A DNA stretch of 64,000 nucleotides. Origin: Streptococcus ovuberis. GTDB lineage: Bacteria; Bacillota; Bacilli; Lactobacillales; Streptococcaceae. The position numbers and the translations under genes are program-made. The DNA is taken from contig NZ_JAAXPR010000010.1 of assembly GCF_012396585.1 (NCBI RefSeq), forward strand, positions 1-64,000. The letters are read 5' to 3'. Positions within the stretch are counted from its first letter, which is position 1, and the number at the start of each line of letters is the position of its first letter. The notes beneath the pieces were generated by a model, which made no database searches, was not told where the DNA came from, and saw only the letters and a program-made list of their open reading frames with translations. Positions 38,106-47,716 of this stretch are shown here, in pieces.

Positions 38106-39449
38106 ATGACTGCGACATACATTAATGTGATTGGGGCTGGCCTAGCTGGCTCGGAAGCGGCATACCAGATTGCTAAAAGAGGTATCCCTGTTAAACTCTA
38201 CGAAATGCGCGGGGTCAAACCAACCCCTCAGCATAAGACAGATAATTTTGCCGAGTTGGTCTGTTCAAATTCTTTTCGTGGGGATAGCTTGACCAATGCA
38301 GTCGGTCTCCTAAAGGAAGAAATGCGGCGACTTGATTCGATTATCCTGCGCAATGGCGAAGCACACCGTGTTCCAGCTGGTGGAGCTATGGCGGTAGACC
38401 GTGAAGGGTATGCGGAAGCTGTGACAGCAGAGCTTTACAACCACCCACTGATCGAGGTGATTCGTGAGGAGATGACAGAAATTCCAGAAGACGCAATAAC
38501 AGTGATTGCGACTGGCCCCTTGACCAGCGATACTCTGGCTGCTAAAATCCATGCCTTCAATGGTGGGGATGGGTTCTATTTCTATGACGCAGCAGCACCG
38601 ATTATTGATGTGAATACGATTGATAGAAGCAAGGTCTACCTCAAGTCTCGCTATGACAAAGGAGAAGCTGCTTACCTTAATTGTCCCATGACCAAGGAAG
38701 AATTTCTGGCTTTCCATGAAGCCTTGATAACTGCAGAAGAAGCACCACTCAATTCCTTTGAAAAAGAGAAATACTTTGAAGGATGTATGCCAATTGAGGT
38801 TATGGCTAAACGTGGTGTCAAAACCATGCTTTACGGCCCGATGAAGCCCGTTGGATTGGAATACCCTGATGACTATAAGGGGCCTCGAGACGGTGAGTTT
38901 AAGACCCCCTATGCAGTTGTCCAGCTTCGCCAGGACAATGCAGCAGGTAGTCTTTATAATATTGTAGGGTTCCAAACTCACCTCAAATGGGGCGAGCAAA
39001 AACGGGTCTTCCAGATGATTCCAGGACTTGAGAATGCAGAGTTTGTTCGTTACGGTGTCATGCATCGAAATTCCTACATGGACTCTCCAAACCTTCTTAA
39101 CCAAGCCTTCCAATCAACCAAGCAACCAAATCTCTTCTTTGCTGGCCAGATGACAGGGGTAGAAGGTTACGTTGAATCAGCAGCGAGTGGTCTAGTGGCT
39201 GGCATCAATGCCGTTCGCCTTTTCAAAGGAGAAGAACCCGCCTTCTTCCCAGAGACAACTGCCATCGGCAGCTTGCCTTATTATGTGACCCATGCTGAGA
39301 GCAAGCACTTCCAGCCGATGAACGTTAACTTTGGCATTATCAAAGAGCTAGAAGGGCCACGGATTCGGGATAAAAAAGAACGCTACGAAGCCATTGCAGA
39401 ACGAGCATTGGGAGATTTGACTAACTTTATAGAAAACTATTCTATTTAA
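38106..39449 (+). CDS. trmFO: tRNA (uracil-5-)-methyltransferase TrmFO (folate/FAD-dependent)
   Basis: Forms ribothymidine-54 in tRNA using methylene-tetrahydrofolate and FADH2. The 447-residue protein has the FAD-binding motif [18 protein letters not shown] and the family stretches [43 protein letters not shown] and [18 protein letters not shown]. Start set at 38106 ([10 protein letters not shown]), with GGAAAT upstream; an ATG four codons earlier (38094) is possible. A small conserved gene follows directly. Confidence 0.95.
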   Translation: MTATYINVIGAGLAGSEAAYQIAKRGIPVKLYEMRGVKPTPQHKTDNFAELVCSNSFRGDSLTNAVGLLKEEMRRLDSIILRNGEAHRVPAGGAMAVDREGYAEAVTAELYNHPLIEVIREEMTEIPEDAITVIATGPLTSDTLAAKIHAFNGGDGFYFYDAAAPIIDVNTIDRSKVYLKSRYDKGEAAYLNCPMTKEEFLAFHEALITAEEAPLNSFEKEKYFEGCMPIEVMAKRGVKTMLYGPMKPVGLEYPDDYKGPRDGEFKTPYAVVQLRQDNAAGSLYNIVGFQTHLKWGEQKRVFQMIPGLENAEFVRYGVMHRNSYMDSPNLLNQAFQSTKQPNLFFAGQMTGVEGYVESAASGLVAGINAVRLFKGEEPAFFPETTAIGSLPYYVTHAESKHFQPMNVNFGIIKELEGPRIRDKKERYEAIAERALGDLTNFIENYSI

Positions 39450-39463
39450 GGGGGGTGTTCAAG

Positions 39464-39745
39464 GTGATTCCCATTGATCGCAAACGTTTCTTCCAATTGG
39501 TCGCCACAGTCTACAACCATGACCGTCATCAACTGACGCAGAACTGCCAAGAAGCTCTGTTTGAGGCAGCCAAGGCGCTCGAAAAAGGAGAAGAACCGAC
39601 TCTTATCGTGGCACGCCTTGCTTACTATGTCAACATCGAATTATTAGCTTTCGGGGTAGGGACACGAGCGCCTAATTCCCTTGGGGAACTGGCCATGTTT
39701 CTCAATCATCATAAGGGGACATACGCATTTAAAGGACTTTGGTAA
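39464..39745 (+). CDS. Small conserved hypothetical protein
   Basis: A 93-residue, probably helical cytosolic protein, VIPIDRKRFFQLVATVYNHD... ending HHKGTYAFKGLW. No domain is recognised. The start is GTG 39464, because the GGGGGTG just after the trmFO stop (39450-39456) is a good ribosome site at the right distance; a GTG at 39455 lies inside it. It is translationally close to trmFO (14 bp). Confidence 0.65.
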   Translation: MIPIDRKRFFQLVATVYNHDRHQLTQNCQEALFEAAKALEKGEEPTLIVARLAYYVNIELLAFGVGTRAPNSLGELAMFLNHHKGTYAFKGLW

Positions 39746-39839
39746 CCTTGCAAAAGTGTAAGCTTTGCAGTCTAGTTTTGACTTGCTTTTGAATATCGTT
39801 GTGTTTTAATAATGATACAAAAAGAAAAGGAGAATTGAC

Positions 39840-40019
39840 ATGAACAAAAAATTAGTTGTTTCGCGTACCGATAGGAGATTTTTAGGGGTTTGTGGTGGGC
39901 TAGCAGAGTATTTCGGAATGAAATCAGAAAATGTTCGTCTTGGTTTTATCATCGGTGCTTTTTTTGGAGGAACGGCAATTGGTATTTATATCGTTCTTGC
40001 CATTATCATGGCGGAGTGA
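39840..40019 (+). CDS. Small PspC-domain membrane protein
   Basis: A 59-residue protein reading MNKKLVVSRTDRRFLGVCGG, then LAEYFGMKSENVRLGFIIGA, with one hydrophobic C-terminal segment (FFGGTAIGIYIVLAIIMAE). The R-x-GVCGGLAEYFG segment is the PspC-domain signature, found in stand-alone form in streptococci. The AAGGAG 9 bp before the ATG and a terminator 7 bp after the stop support a real gene. An envelope-stress role is inferred only from the PspC name. Confidence 0.85.
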   Translation: MNKKLVVSRTDRRFLGVCGGLAEYFGMKSENVRLGFIIGAFFGGTAIGIYIVLAIIMAE

Positions 40020-40026
40020 TTCTTAT

Positions 40027-40065
40027 AAGAAAAACCTTTCCCAGTGGAAGGTTTTTCTTAATTTA
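40027..40065 (+). terminator. Terminator after the PspC gene
   Basis: AAGAAAAACCTTTCC (40027-40041) pairs with GGAAGGTTTTTCTT (40046-40059) with one bulge. Confidence 0.8.
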
Positions 40066-40170
40066 GGGAAACATTTTTGAAAATTTGTCCAGACAAAACT
40101 AGTAAAATAGGGTAAAATAGTAGAGGTTGCTAGATTGACTAGCCAGATTATCAGAAGGATTGTAGAGATT

Positions 40171-41727
40171 ATGAGTATTTTAACAGTTGAACATTTAACC
40201 CACGGTTTTGGAGAGCGTGCGATTTTTGATGATGTATCTTTCCGTCTCTTAAAAGGGGAGCATATTGGCCTTATTGGTGCCAATGGCGAAGGAAAGTCTA
40301 CCTTTATGAACATCATCACAGGTAAACTCCAACCAGACGAAGGCAAGGTCGAGTGGAGCAAGCGTGTACGTGTTGGCTACTTAGACCAACATACCGTTTT
40401 GGAACCAGGGATGACCATCCGTGATGTCTTGCGTAGCGCGTTTGCCTATCTTTACGAATATGAAGCACGCCTCGGAGAAGTCTATATGGAAATGGCAGAG
40501 GCTGATGATGCTCAAATGGCTGAGTTGATGGAAGAGACCGGCGAATTACAGGATCTTTTGGAAACAAACGATTTTTACATCGTTGATAGCAAGGTTGAGG
40601 AAGTTGCACGCGCCTTAGGAATTATGGCTTTTGGCCTTGATTCAGATGTCACAGAACTATCCGGAGGACAGCGGACTAAGATTTTGCTGGCTAAGCTCTT
40701 GTTGGAAAAGCCTGATATCTTGCTTCTCGATGAGCCAACGAACTACCTGGATGCTGAACATATTGAATGGCTCCGCCGTTACCTCAATGACTATGAAAAT
40801 GCCTTTATTTTGATTTCCCACGATATTCCTTTCCTCAATAGTGTGATTAACCTGATTTACCATATGGATAACCAGCAACTCAACCGCTATGTTGGAGACT
40901 ATGACAAGTTCCAGGAAGTCTATGCGATGAAAAAGGCTCAGATAGAGGCGGCTTACAATCGCCAACAAAAGGAGATTGCAGATCTCAAAGATTTCGTTGC
41001 TAGAAATAAAGCACGGGTTGCTACTCGTAACATGGCCATGTCTCGCCAAAAGAAACTAGACAAGATGGAAATGATTGAATTGGTGCAAGAACGTCCGAAG
41101 CCAGAATTTCATTTCTTACCAGCGAGGACACCAGGGCGCTACATTTTCAAAACGGATAATCTGGTGATTGGGTATGATCAGGCGCTAACTCAGCCCATGA
41201 GCCTAGAAATGCAGCGCGGGCAAAAAATTGCTATTACAGGATCAAATGGTATCGGGAAAACGACTCTGCTCAAGAGTTTGTTGGGACTAATAAAGCCTCT
41301 AGAGGGTCAGGTTGAACGCGGAGAGTTTCTCGAAATTGGTTACTTTGAGCAGGAGATGTCTGGTGATATTGATAAGTCTTGCCTCAATGAGATCTGGGAC
41401 ACTTTCCCCTACATGAATCAGGCTGAAGTCCGCGCAGCTCTTGCCAAGTGTGGTCTGACCACAAAGCATATCGAAAGCAATGTCCGCGTGTTAAGTGGAG
41501 GTGAGCAGGCCAAGGTTCGCCTCTGTAAACTCCAAAACAAGGAAAGTAACGTTCTTATTTTGGATGAGCCAACCAATCACTTGGATGTGGATGCCAAGGA
41601 TGAACTCAAACGCGCCTTAAAAGCCTATAAGGGAAGTATTCTCATGGTTTGCCACGAGCCAGAATTTTACGAGGGACTCGTTAGTGAGGTTTGGGATTTC
41701 TCAGGCTATTCTGTGAAAAGAGGTTAA
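40171..41727 (+). CDS. ABC-F family ATPase
   Basis: A 518-residue protein with two ABC ATPase domains and no membrane segments. Domain 1 has Walker A GANGEGKST, LSGGQRTK and LLLDEPTNYLD. A charged helical linker (about 240-300, QKEIADLKDFVARNKAR) joins it to domain 2 with GSNGIGKTT, LSGGEQAK and LILDEPTNHLD. ABC-F proteins act on ribosomes. The domain layout resembles the housekeeping YbiT/YkpA group more than antibiotic-resistance members. Start set at 40171 (MSILTVEHLTHGFG), where family similarity begins. Confidence 0.9.
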   Translation: MSILTVEHLTHGFGERAIFDDVSFRLLKGEHIGLIGANGEGKSTFMNIITGKLQPDEGKVEWSKRVRVGYLDQHTVLEPGMTIRDVLRSAFAYLYEYEARLGEVYMEMAEADDAQMAELMEETGELQDLLETNDFYIVDSKVEEVARALGIMAFGLDSDVTELSGGQRTKILLAKLLLEKPDILLLDEPTNYLDAEHIEWLRRYLNDYENAFILISHDIPFLNSVINLIYHMDNQQLNRYVGDYDKFQEVYAMKKAQIEAAYNRQQKEIADLKDFVARNKARVATRNMAMSRQKKLDKMEMIELVQERPKPEFHFLPARTPGRYIFKTDNLVIGYDQALTQPMSLEMQRGQKIAITGSNGIGKTTLLKSLLGLIKPLEGQVERGEFLEIGYFEQEMSGDIDKSCLNEIWDTFPYMNQAEVRAALAKCGLTTKHIESNVRVLSGGEQAKVRLCKLQNKESNVLILDEPTNHLDVDAKDELKRALKAYKGSILMVCHEPEFYEGLVSEVWDFSGYSVKRG

Positions 41728-41752
41728 GCGAGACAGAATTTATAAACAAGAA

Positions 41753-41809
41753 AAAACACAAGGAAGCAGTAGGCTTGTCATGTATCAAGTCAACCGTTCC
41801 TTGTGTTTT
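41753..41809 (+). terminator. bidirectional terminator
   Basis: AAAACACAAGGAA (41753-41765) and TTCCTTGTGTTTT (41797-41809) are perfect complements around a 31-nt loop, between convergent genes. Confidence 0.7.
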
Positions 41810-41823
41810 AGTATTGGATGGTC

Positions 41824-41979
41824 TTATTTCTTGCTAAACCATTTGTGACCCAGATAAGTCCCAATCAGAAGACCAATGGAAATCCACCAGCGATTTTCTA
41901 AGTGAAAAAGATGCTTTATCATGGCCATAAGGAGAAAATAGGTTATGGCGGTAATTAGAAATTTTCGATTATCATTCAT
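41824..41979 (-). CDS. Small membrane protein
   Basis: A 51-residue protein MNDNRKFLITAITYFLLMAM... with two hydrophobic helices and a C-terminal GHKWFSKK. The reading frame extends upstream to 42060, but a -10-like TATACT and a purine-rich AGGAAGG stretch precede 41979, so the shorter form is preferred. The family is not recognised. It is a lone - strand gene in a + strand region. Confidence 0.5.
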   Translation of the reverse strand: MNDNRKFLITAITYFLLMAMIKHLFHLENRWWISIGLLIGTYLGHKWFSKK

Positions 41980-42126
41980 CTTCGCTTCAATTCCCTTCCT
42001 AGTATATTGTAAAACAATGTCTTCTTTCATAAGAATAACATAAAATACCCAAAATGGCAATCGGTTACAAAGCTAAAGTTTCCTTCACCCATCAATCTAT
42101 CTAACATGTTTCCTAAATACTTTATT

Positions 42127-42213
42127 CTTACAATTTTGTAAGTCAACAGACAGAAGCTGTAAGTGCAATAGTCACCGAAATCCCTTACAATAGAACTATA
42201 AATTTGCTACAAT
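42127..42213 (+). promoter_or_regulatory. promoter and operator of the Bce-type transporter operon
   Basis: A perfect 7-bp inverted repeat CTTACAA-TT-TTGTAAG lies at 42127-42142, with further half sites TGTAAG (42158-42163) and CTTACAAT (42184-42191). The promoter is TTACAA (42185-42190), 17 bp, TACAAT (42208-42213). The repeats are candidate sites for the response regulator encoded downstream. Confidence 0.65.
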
Positions 42214-42247
42214 AAGTAAAAGAAGGACTAGCTAAGGAGGAAGTGAC

Positions 42248-43000
42248 ATGTTTTTACAAGCCAAACACCTGAAACGGGTTTTCAAGACACGATTTTCTAA
42301 GACGGAGGTTCAGGCCTTACAGGATGTTCATTTTCAGGTCGAAAAAGGCGAATTTGTCGCCATCATGGGAGAGTCTGGATCAGGGAAGACGACCCTGCTC
42401 AACATTTTAGCCACCTTGGATCGGCCGAGTTCAGGGACGGTCATTCTCGATGGTCAGAGCATTAGCCATATCAAGGAAGGCGAGTTAGCTGATTTTCGCC
42501 TTAACAACCTAGGCTTCGTCTTTCAGGATTTCAACTTGCTGGATAATCTGACTATCCGAGATAATATTTTCTTGCCTCTAGTCTTGAGTAATCAGCCTCC
42601 CCAAGAAATGGAAGCGCGCCTGCCAGACTTAGCTCGTAAACTAGGGATTGAAGCTTTATTAGATCAGCGTCCTTTTGAGCTTTCTGGTGGTCAGCAACAG
42701 CGCGTAGCCATTGCCAGAGCTCTGATTACCAATCCGCAACTGATTCTAGCTGATGAGCCGACAGCCGCCTTGGACTATCGCAATTCAGAAGACTTAATGC
42801 GGATCTTTGAGGCCATCAATACTGGAGGGCAGACTATTCTCATGGTGACGCATTCTAGTATGGCAGCTAGTCACGCTGGGCGTGTTCTCTTTATTAAAGA
42901 TGGCAGGATTTTCCATCAACTCTACCGTGGTAGCCAGACGCAGACGGAATTTTACAAGACCATTTCACTCGCTATGACCAGTCTTTTAGGAGGTGAGTAA
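42248..43000 (+). CDS. Bce/Mbr-type ABC transporter ATP-binding protein
   Basis: A 250-residue ATPase: Walker A GESGSGKTT, signature LSGGQQQR, Walker B LILADEPTAALD, switch VTHSSMAA. With the large permease encoded next it forms a transporter of the bacitracin/peptide-resistance type (BceA, MbrA, VraD group). Such modules detoxify and sense cell-wall-active peptides. AAGGAGGAAG precedes the ATG, and the stop is directly followed by the permease ATG. Confidence 0.9.
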   Translation: MFLQAKHLKRVFKTRFSKTEVQALQDVHFQVEKGEFVAIMGESGSGKTTLLNILATLDRPSSGTVILDGQSISHIKEGELADFRLNNLGFVFQDFNLLDNLTIRDNIFLPLVLSNQPPQEMEARLPDLARKLGIEALLDQRPFELSGGQQQRVAIARALITNPQLILADEPTAALDYRNSEDLMRIFEAINTGGQTILMVTHSSMAASHAGRVLFIKDGRIFHQLYRGSQTQTEFYKTISLAMTSLLGGE

Positions 43001-44986
43001 ATGTTCTTCCTAAAACTTGCCTTGGGGAATTTGAAAAAATCCTACCAAACTTATGCTCCGTTTATTTTATCCAGTGTTACGCTCTTTGTTTTGCTAAACA
43101 CCATTAACTTGATTTGGTTATCGCCAGAAGTTCAGGCGAGACGGACCACACCGGTTTTATTGCAGTTTGCCTTTTGGGTCATTGCGATATTTTCTGCTAT
43201 CATTGTGACCTATAGTCATCGGTTTTTGATTAAACAGCGCTTCAAGGAATTCGGCCTTTACAATGTTCTTGGTATGAACCGTAAGCGGATCGCAACGATT
43301 GCCAGTATTGAGCTAGCTCTGGTTGGCTTTGGCGTTATTCTTTCTGGTATAGTACTGGCTACTGTCTTGGCCAAGTTTCTTTATCTGATTCTAGTCAATC
43401 TCCTACAAATGGAGGGTTTTGATCTAGTCATTCAACCGAGCGGCTACCATCTGTCTATCCTTTTATTTGTAACGCTCTTTAGCGGATTGATCGCCCTGAC
43501 AGGATGGCAGATTGGCCAACTGTCGTCTCTTGATATGCTCTCTACTAGCCGTAAAGGGGAAAAAGAGCCTAAGGGCAATGTCATTTTAGGATTACTTGGG
43601 ATAATCCTCATTGTGACAGCTTATGTCTTTGCAGTCAAAGAACCCGTTAATTTCAATGAAGCCTATCTAAAGCTAATTTTTTTAGCCGTTTTAGCGGTTA
43701 TCTTTGGCACTTATCTCTTCTTTGTCAGCTTCACCACTTGGTTTTTGAAAAAGCAAAAGCAAAACAAGGCTTATTTTTACAAGCGCCAGCATTTTATCCC
43801 TGTCTCGCAGATGCTTTACCGAATGAAGCAAAACGCTTTTGGTTTAGGCAATATCACTATCTTGGCCACTATGGTTATGGTGACCCTCATCGCAACCAGC
43901 ACCATCTACTTCATGGTGTCTGCTAGTGTTGATCAGCAGTACCCTAAGGACAAAAATACGGTCATTCGGCAGATTTTTATCACTGATAAGGAAAAAGCTG
44001 CTCAAGGGATAGAGGCTCTTTTAACAAAATTAGAGCCCCAACCTGATAGCTGGTCTAGTATCCTGCATTATGACGAGTATCCGTCGCTTACAAATACGGA
44101 AGTGCTAGATTTGGCAACTGCTGAGGATTATAGGGCCGTTAATCGAGTGCAGTTAATAATCATTACAGCAGAAGAATACAAGCGACTTGAAGGGATTGAA
44201 TTGGATTTAGACGAGCATACAGTAGGCTACTATCATCAAACCTTTTCTAAAGATTTGAAAACTAAAACCATCGCTATCGGCACAGAAACCGTTTATGCAG
44301 TCAAGCCCATTACGGCAGCGACCTCGATTCGTCAAAACCTCTATATGGAGCCAAGGCCTTATGCTCTGATAGTGGTTAAGGATATGGAGAGGCTTGCCGA
44401 ATTTGCAATGCATTATGCCATCAGTAAGGGCTATGCTCCTGCTTCCAATGCTGAGCAAAATTTTCCCCTCTCTTATAGCACAACTGTCCAGCTCACCTCT
44501 GATCAGTACCAGCAGTTGCAAAACCTAACGTACCAAGATAAAGACTACTCTTATATTCTGAACAATAGAGAAGAAAGTATTCAAGATAACCTCTCCTTTA
44601 CTGGAACCTTTATCTTCATTGGGTTTATCATTGGCATGTCCTTCCTGCTGGGTGCCTGTCTCATCATGTACTTCAAGCAAATCTCTGAGGGCTACGAAGA
44701 TAAAAAAGCCTATAAGGTCTTGCAGGAGATTGGAATGAGCCCTAAAATGGTCAAAAAGACCATCAGTAGCCAGGTCTGGATCATCTTCTTCCTTCCGTTA
44801 ATCGTCAGTGTTTCTCATGTATCCTTTGCCCTCTTTCTGATTGGCCGCATTATCAGGGAAATGGGTATTTTGGACAATCAGATTTTATTGCAAATGACAG
44901 GCATCACGATGGCTAGCTTTATTTTCCTTTATTTCATCATTTACCGGTTAACCAGTCGTGCCTATTACAAAATCATTGAAAGGTAG
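43001..44986 (+). CDS. Bce/Mbr-type ABC transporter permease
   Basis: A 661-residue permease with about ten membrane helices. FtsX-like helices are at both ends, and a large extracellular domain of about 200 residues (about 310-520) sits between helices 7 and 8, the feature that defines BceB-type proteins and is thought to sense the peptide. KQRFKEFGLYNVLGMNRKRI is the cytosolic coupling segment. It forms one operon with the ATPase upstream and, 43 bp later, the response regulator and kinase. Confidence 0.9.
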   Translation: MFFLKLALGNLKKSYQTYAPFILSSVTLFVLLNTINLIWLSPEVQARRTTPVLLQFAFWVIAIFSAIIVTYSHRFLIKQRFKEFGLYNVLGMNRKRIATIASIELALVGFGVILSGIVLATVLAKFLYLILVNLLQMEGFDLVIQPSGYHLSILLFVTLFSGLIALTGWQIGQLSSLDMLSTSRKGEKEPKGNVILGLLGIILIVTAYVFAVKEPVNFNEAYLKLIFLAVLAVIFGTYLFFVSFTTWFLKKQKQNKAYFYKRQHFIPVSQMLYRMKQNAFGLGNITILATMVMVTLIATSTIYFMVSASVDQQYPKDKNTVIRQIFITDKEKAAQGIEALLTKLEPQPDSWSSILHYDEYPSLTNTEVLDLATAEDYRAVNRVQLIIITAEEYKRLEGIELDLDEHTVGYYHQTFSKDLKTKTIAIGTETVYAVKPITAATSIRQNLYMEPRPYALIVVKDMERLAEFAMHYAISKGYAPASNAEQNFPLSYSTTVQLTSDQYQQLQNLTYQDKDYSYILNNREESIQDNLSFTGTFIFIGFIIGMSFLLGACLIMYFKQISEGYEDKKAYKVLQEIGMSPKMVKKTISSQVWIIFFLPLIVSVSHVSFALFLIGRIIREMGILDNQILLQMTGITMASFIFLYFIIYRLTSRAYYKIIER

Positions 44987-45029
44987 GCAAAAAGTGGCAG
45001 AGGATGCCACTTTTTTGTAAAATAAGAGT

Positions 45030-45686
45030 ATGAAAACGATTTTTGTAGTAGAAGATGATCCTGTTATCGTCCAATCATTAAAAGACCATTTTAAATCTAG
45101 TTATCAAGTCATTAGTGTACTTAATTTTCGCTCTGTCAAACAAGAAGTTGAAGAAGCAGCTCCTGATTTGATTTTGATGGATATTACCTTACCCTACTTT
45201 AATGGGTTTTACTGGACGACTGAAATTCGCCAATTTACCAAAGTTCCTGTCATATTTATCTCCAGTGCTAATGAGGAGATGAACGCTATCATGGCCCTTA
45301 ATATGGGGGCGGATGACTTCATCGCTAAACCTTTTTCCTTGTCGGTATTAGAGGCTAAGATTGCGGCTTTTTTACGCCGTAGCCAAGATTATAGTGAAAC
45401 AGAGTTGGTTTTTGGCGACTATCGGCTCAGCCTTGATGGGGAATTTTCTGGATTAGCTGGAAGCGTCCAGCTTTCTCCGACCGAAAATAAGATTCTTCAC
45501 ATTCTTCTTAGCCAGAAAGGACAATTGGTTTCTAAGGAAAAATTGCTAGATAAGCTTTGGGAAAACGATGATTTTATTGATCAAAACACACTTAATGTCA
45601 ACATGACTCGATTGCGTAAAAAGTTGCGTCAAGTGGCATTTGAAGAGATTCACACCATTAGAGGGGTAGGTTTTTTGATTCCGTGA
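45030..45686 (+). CDS. OmpR/BceR-type response regulator
   Basis: A 218-residue regulator with a receiver domain (1-115; phospho-acceptor Asp in LILMDITLPYFNGF, about residue 51; Lys in FIAKPFS) and a winged-helix DNA-binding domain (about 130-218; LSPTENKILHILL, LDKLWENDDFID). It probably activates the transporter operon through the CTTACAA repeats at 42127-42191. It overlaps the kinase gene by four bases. Confidence 0.93.
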   Translation: MKTIFVVEDDPVIVQSLKDHFKSSYQVISVLNFRSVKQEVEEAAPDLILMDITLPYFNGFYWTTEIRQFTKVPVIFISSANEEMNAIMALNMGADDFIAKPFSLSVLEAKIAAFLRRSQDYSETELVFGDYRLSLDGEFSGLAGSVQLSPTENKILHILLSQKGQLVSKEKLLDKLWENDDFIDQNTLNVNMTRLRKKLRQVAFEEIHTIRGVGFLIP

Positions 45687-46654
45687 TTGGTAAGTTTCTA
45701 AAGGAATATATGGCTTGGTTACTGCTCTATGTCGCCTTAGCCTGTCTTTTTCTCACCACTTTTTGGCTCTATCGCCTTCCTATGGCTTATTTTGCCAATG
45801 CCCTAATCTTCGCTTTGACACTTTTCGTTTTTTTCGCGTTAGGTGCCCTGATGCGTTTTAGGAAAGAATGGTACTCTTTAAGACATCCCAACCCCAACAA
45901 TGAAAGACCATCTTCGTTTAGTCCCTTGGTCACAGCTGCTCAAGAAGCCCTTCAACTAGAGCGACAAAAGAACCAGGAACAAACAGAAACGCTCTTACAA
46001 GAACTTAATCAGCTTAAATCCTTGATTAAGATGTGGGGGCATCAGATAAAGGTTCCTCTGGCCAGCTTGGATCTCTTGGTTCAAACAGAGAAATTGAACC
46101 CTCAGCAAGTAGCCAGTCAGGTCCAAACTATTGACCATTATCTGACCATCTTACTAACTTACCTCAAGTTTCAAGACAAGACCGATGATTTTCGCTTTGA
46201 ACGTTTGCACGTGAGACCAATAGTGAGCCAAATCATCAAAGATTATCGGGTCCAATGTCTAACCAAGGACTTATCTGTGCACATAGAAGGAGACTGTATC
46301 CTCAATTCAGACGCCAAATGGCTTTCCTTTGCCCTCAGTCAATTCATTGATAATGCGATCAAATACAGCAAACGCGGAGGTAAGATTACAATCTCACTTT
46401 ATGAGAAAGGGATTCGGATTAAGGACCATGGAATCGGGATTCTCGCAGAAGATTTGCCCAGACTCTTTGACGAAGGGTTCACCGGTTTTAATGGGCATAA
46501 ATACCACAAGTCAACAGGTCTAGGACTTTTTATGGCTAAAAAGGTTCTAGATGATTTAGAACTGGCTATCACTGTCGAAAGTGAGGTCGAACAGGGGACC
46601 ACCGTTACCCTGTCGCCAAAGAGAGGAATTCAAGATGAGAAAAGACCATTTTAA
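45683..46654 (+). CDS. BceS-type intramembrane-sensing histidine kinase
   Basis: A 323-residue kinase with two N-terminal helices separated by only a few residues, so no real extracellular sensor domain, as in BceS/MbrD kinases that read signals through their transporter. The phospho-acceptor His lies in MWGHQIKVPLASLDLL, and the ATP-binding domain has N box (QFIDNAIKYS), G1 (DHGIGI) and G2 (STGLGLFMAK). The start is GTG at 45683 inside the regulator stop. The 3' end overlaps a Nudix gene by 20 bp. Confidence 0.92.
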   Translation: MIGKFLKEYMAWLLLYVALACLFLTTFWLYRLPMAYFANALIFALTLFVFFALGALMRFRKEWYSLRHPNPNNERPSSFSPLVTAAQEALQLERQKNQEQTETLLQELNQLKSLIKMWGHQIKVPLASLDLLVQTEKLNPQQVASQVQTIDHYLTILLTYLKFQDKTDDFRFERLHVRPIVSQIIKDYRVQCLTKDLSVHIEGDCILNSDAKWLSFALSQFIDNAIKYSKRGGKITISLYEKGIRIKDHGIGILAEDLPRLFDEGFTGFNGHKYHKSTGLGLFMAKKVLDDLELAITVESEVEQGTTVTLSPKRGIQDEKRPF

Positions 46655-47084
46655 ACTCTATGCTGCCATCTTTCCGATGATTTTCAACTCGGAGGGACAA
46701 ATTCTCCTTCATAAGAGACAAAATACTGGCTACATGGATGGGTATTGGGATCTAGCTGGTACTGGACATCTTGACGCTGGGGAGACAGCAAGGGAAGCCG
46801 TCATTCGCGAATGCCTTGAGGAGTTAGGCATAGACATAACCCCAGAGGCGCTTCAACTTGTTCATACAGTCCACAGAGTCGGGCAAGAGGATGCTTTTCC
46901 TTATCTCTATCTTTATTTTATGGTTAAACAATTCACAGGGCAGCCAAGAATCATGGAAGCTCGCAAAAATGCCGAACTAGCTTGGTTTTTTCCTGACAAG
47001 TTGCCTACAAATATGATCTCTGATCGGAAAATTGCTGTTCAAAAAGCCTTATCTGGACAAATCTATGATGAATGGAGAACCTAA
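46635..47084 (+). CDS. Nudix hydrolase
   Basis: A 149-residue Nudix protein. The Nudix box GHLDAGETAREAVIRECLEE followed by LGI fits G-x5-E-x7-REUxEExGU completely. Isopentenyl-diphosphate isomerase-like features (LLHKRQNTGYMDGYWDLAGTGHL) suggest this subgroup, but the substrate is unknown. Start set at ATG 46635 after AGAGAGGAATTC, inside the kinase 3' end. Its stop overlaps the ATG of a second Nudix gene. Confidence 0.85.
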   Translation: MRKDHFKLYAAIFPMIFNSEGQILLHKRQNTGYMDGYWDLAGTGHLDAGETAREAVIRECLEELGIDITPEALQLVHTVHRVGQEDAFPYLYLYFMVKQFTGQPRIMEARKNAELAWFFPDKLPTNMISDRKIAVQKALSGQIYDEWRT

Positions 47085-47584
47085 TGGAAATCTGGGATAT
47101 TTATGATCAACAGAACCGTAAAACAGGACAATTAATAGAACGAAGTCGGGTCAATGCGTTAAAACCCGGCCAATACCATGGTTGTGTCAATGCCTTGCTC
47201 TATGACCAAACTGGGCAGGTTTTAGTCCAACAGCGTTCCTTTTGCAAAGAAACTAATCCTGGAGTTTGGGACATTTTCACAGGTGGATCCATGCTGGCTG
47301 GTGAAACTCCTGAACAGGCGATTTCAAGAGAAGTAGCTGAAGAGCTATCTCTTTTTCGACTCGACTTTACCTATCTAGGTTATGAGGCTAGACCAGATAT
47401 CAAGTGCATCATGCATTACTACAAAGCTTTGATTCCAGATATGGCTAAAGAAACCATCTCAATCCAAAGGATTGAAGTGGAGAGGATCGACTGGTTATCA
47501 CTGGATAAAGCTTGTGAGCTTCTTACTGACAGCCCTTATGATCAGAAATGGGTAAATAAGTGTTTCTTTGACGACATAAAATAA
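47084..47584 (+). CDS. Second Nudix hydrolase
   Basis: A 166-residue Nudix protein beginning MEIWDIYDQQNRKTGQLIER, as in IPP-isomerase-like Nudix enzymes. The Nudix box is GSMLAGETPEQAISREVAEE followed by LSL, so the final Gly is replaced by Ser while the metal-binding Glu residues remain. Coupled to the first Nudix gene by a TAATG overlap; GGAG 8 bp upstream supports this start over ATG 47072. The substrate is unknown. Two adjacent Nudix genes attached to a peptide-resistance operon is an unexplained arrangement. Confidence 0.83.
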   Translation: MEIWDIYDQQNRKTGQLIERSRVNALKPGQYHGCVNALLYDQTGQVLVQQRSFCKETNPGVWDIFTGGSMLAGETPEQAISREVAEELSLFRLDFTYLGYEARPDIKCIMHYYKALIPDMAKETISIQRIEVERIDWLSLDKACELLTDSPYDQKWVNKCFFDDIK

Positions 47585-47640
47585 ATTATGTCAGATTATT
47601 CGTTTTATTTGCCCCTGATTCATAAAAATGAGACGAGCCC

Positions 47641-47669
47641 TTGATATTCAACCGAAAAAGGTGTAAAAT
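47641..47669 (+). promoter_or_regulatory. promoter of the ABC/PASTA operon
   Basis: TTGATA (47641-47646), 17 bp, TAAAAT (47664-47669), 48 bp before the permease ATG. Confidence 0.65.
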
Positions 47670-47716
47670 TATTGTAACCGGTTTCCATTTCCCTATCTTA
47701 ATAAGGAGGACAAATC

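Noticed and set aside
38310..39113. 267-codon open frame on the - strand
   Set aside because: It lies wholly inside trmFO, which has strong family motifs; the antisense peptide resembles no protein.
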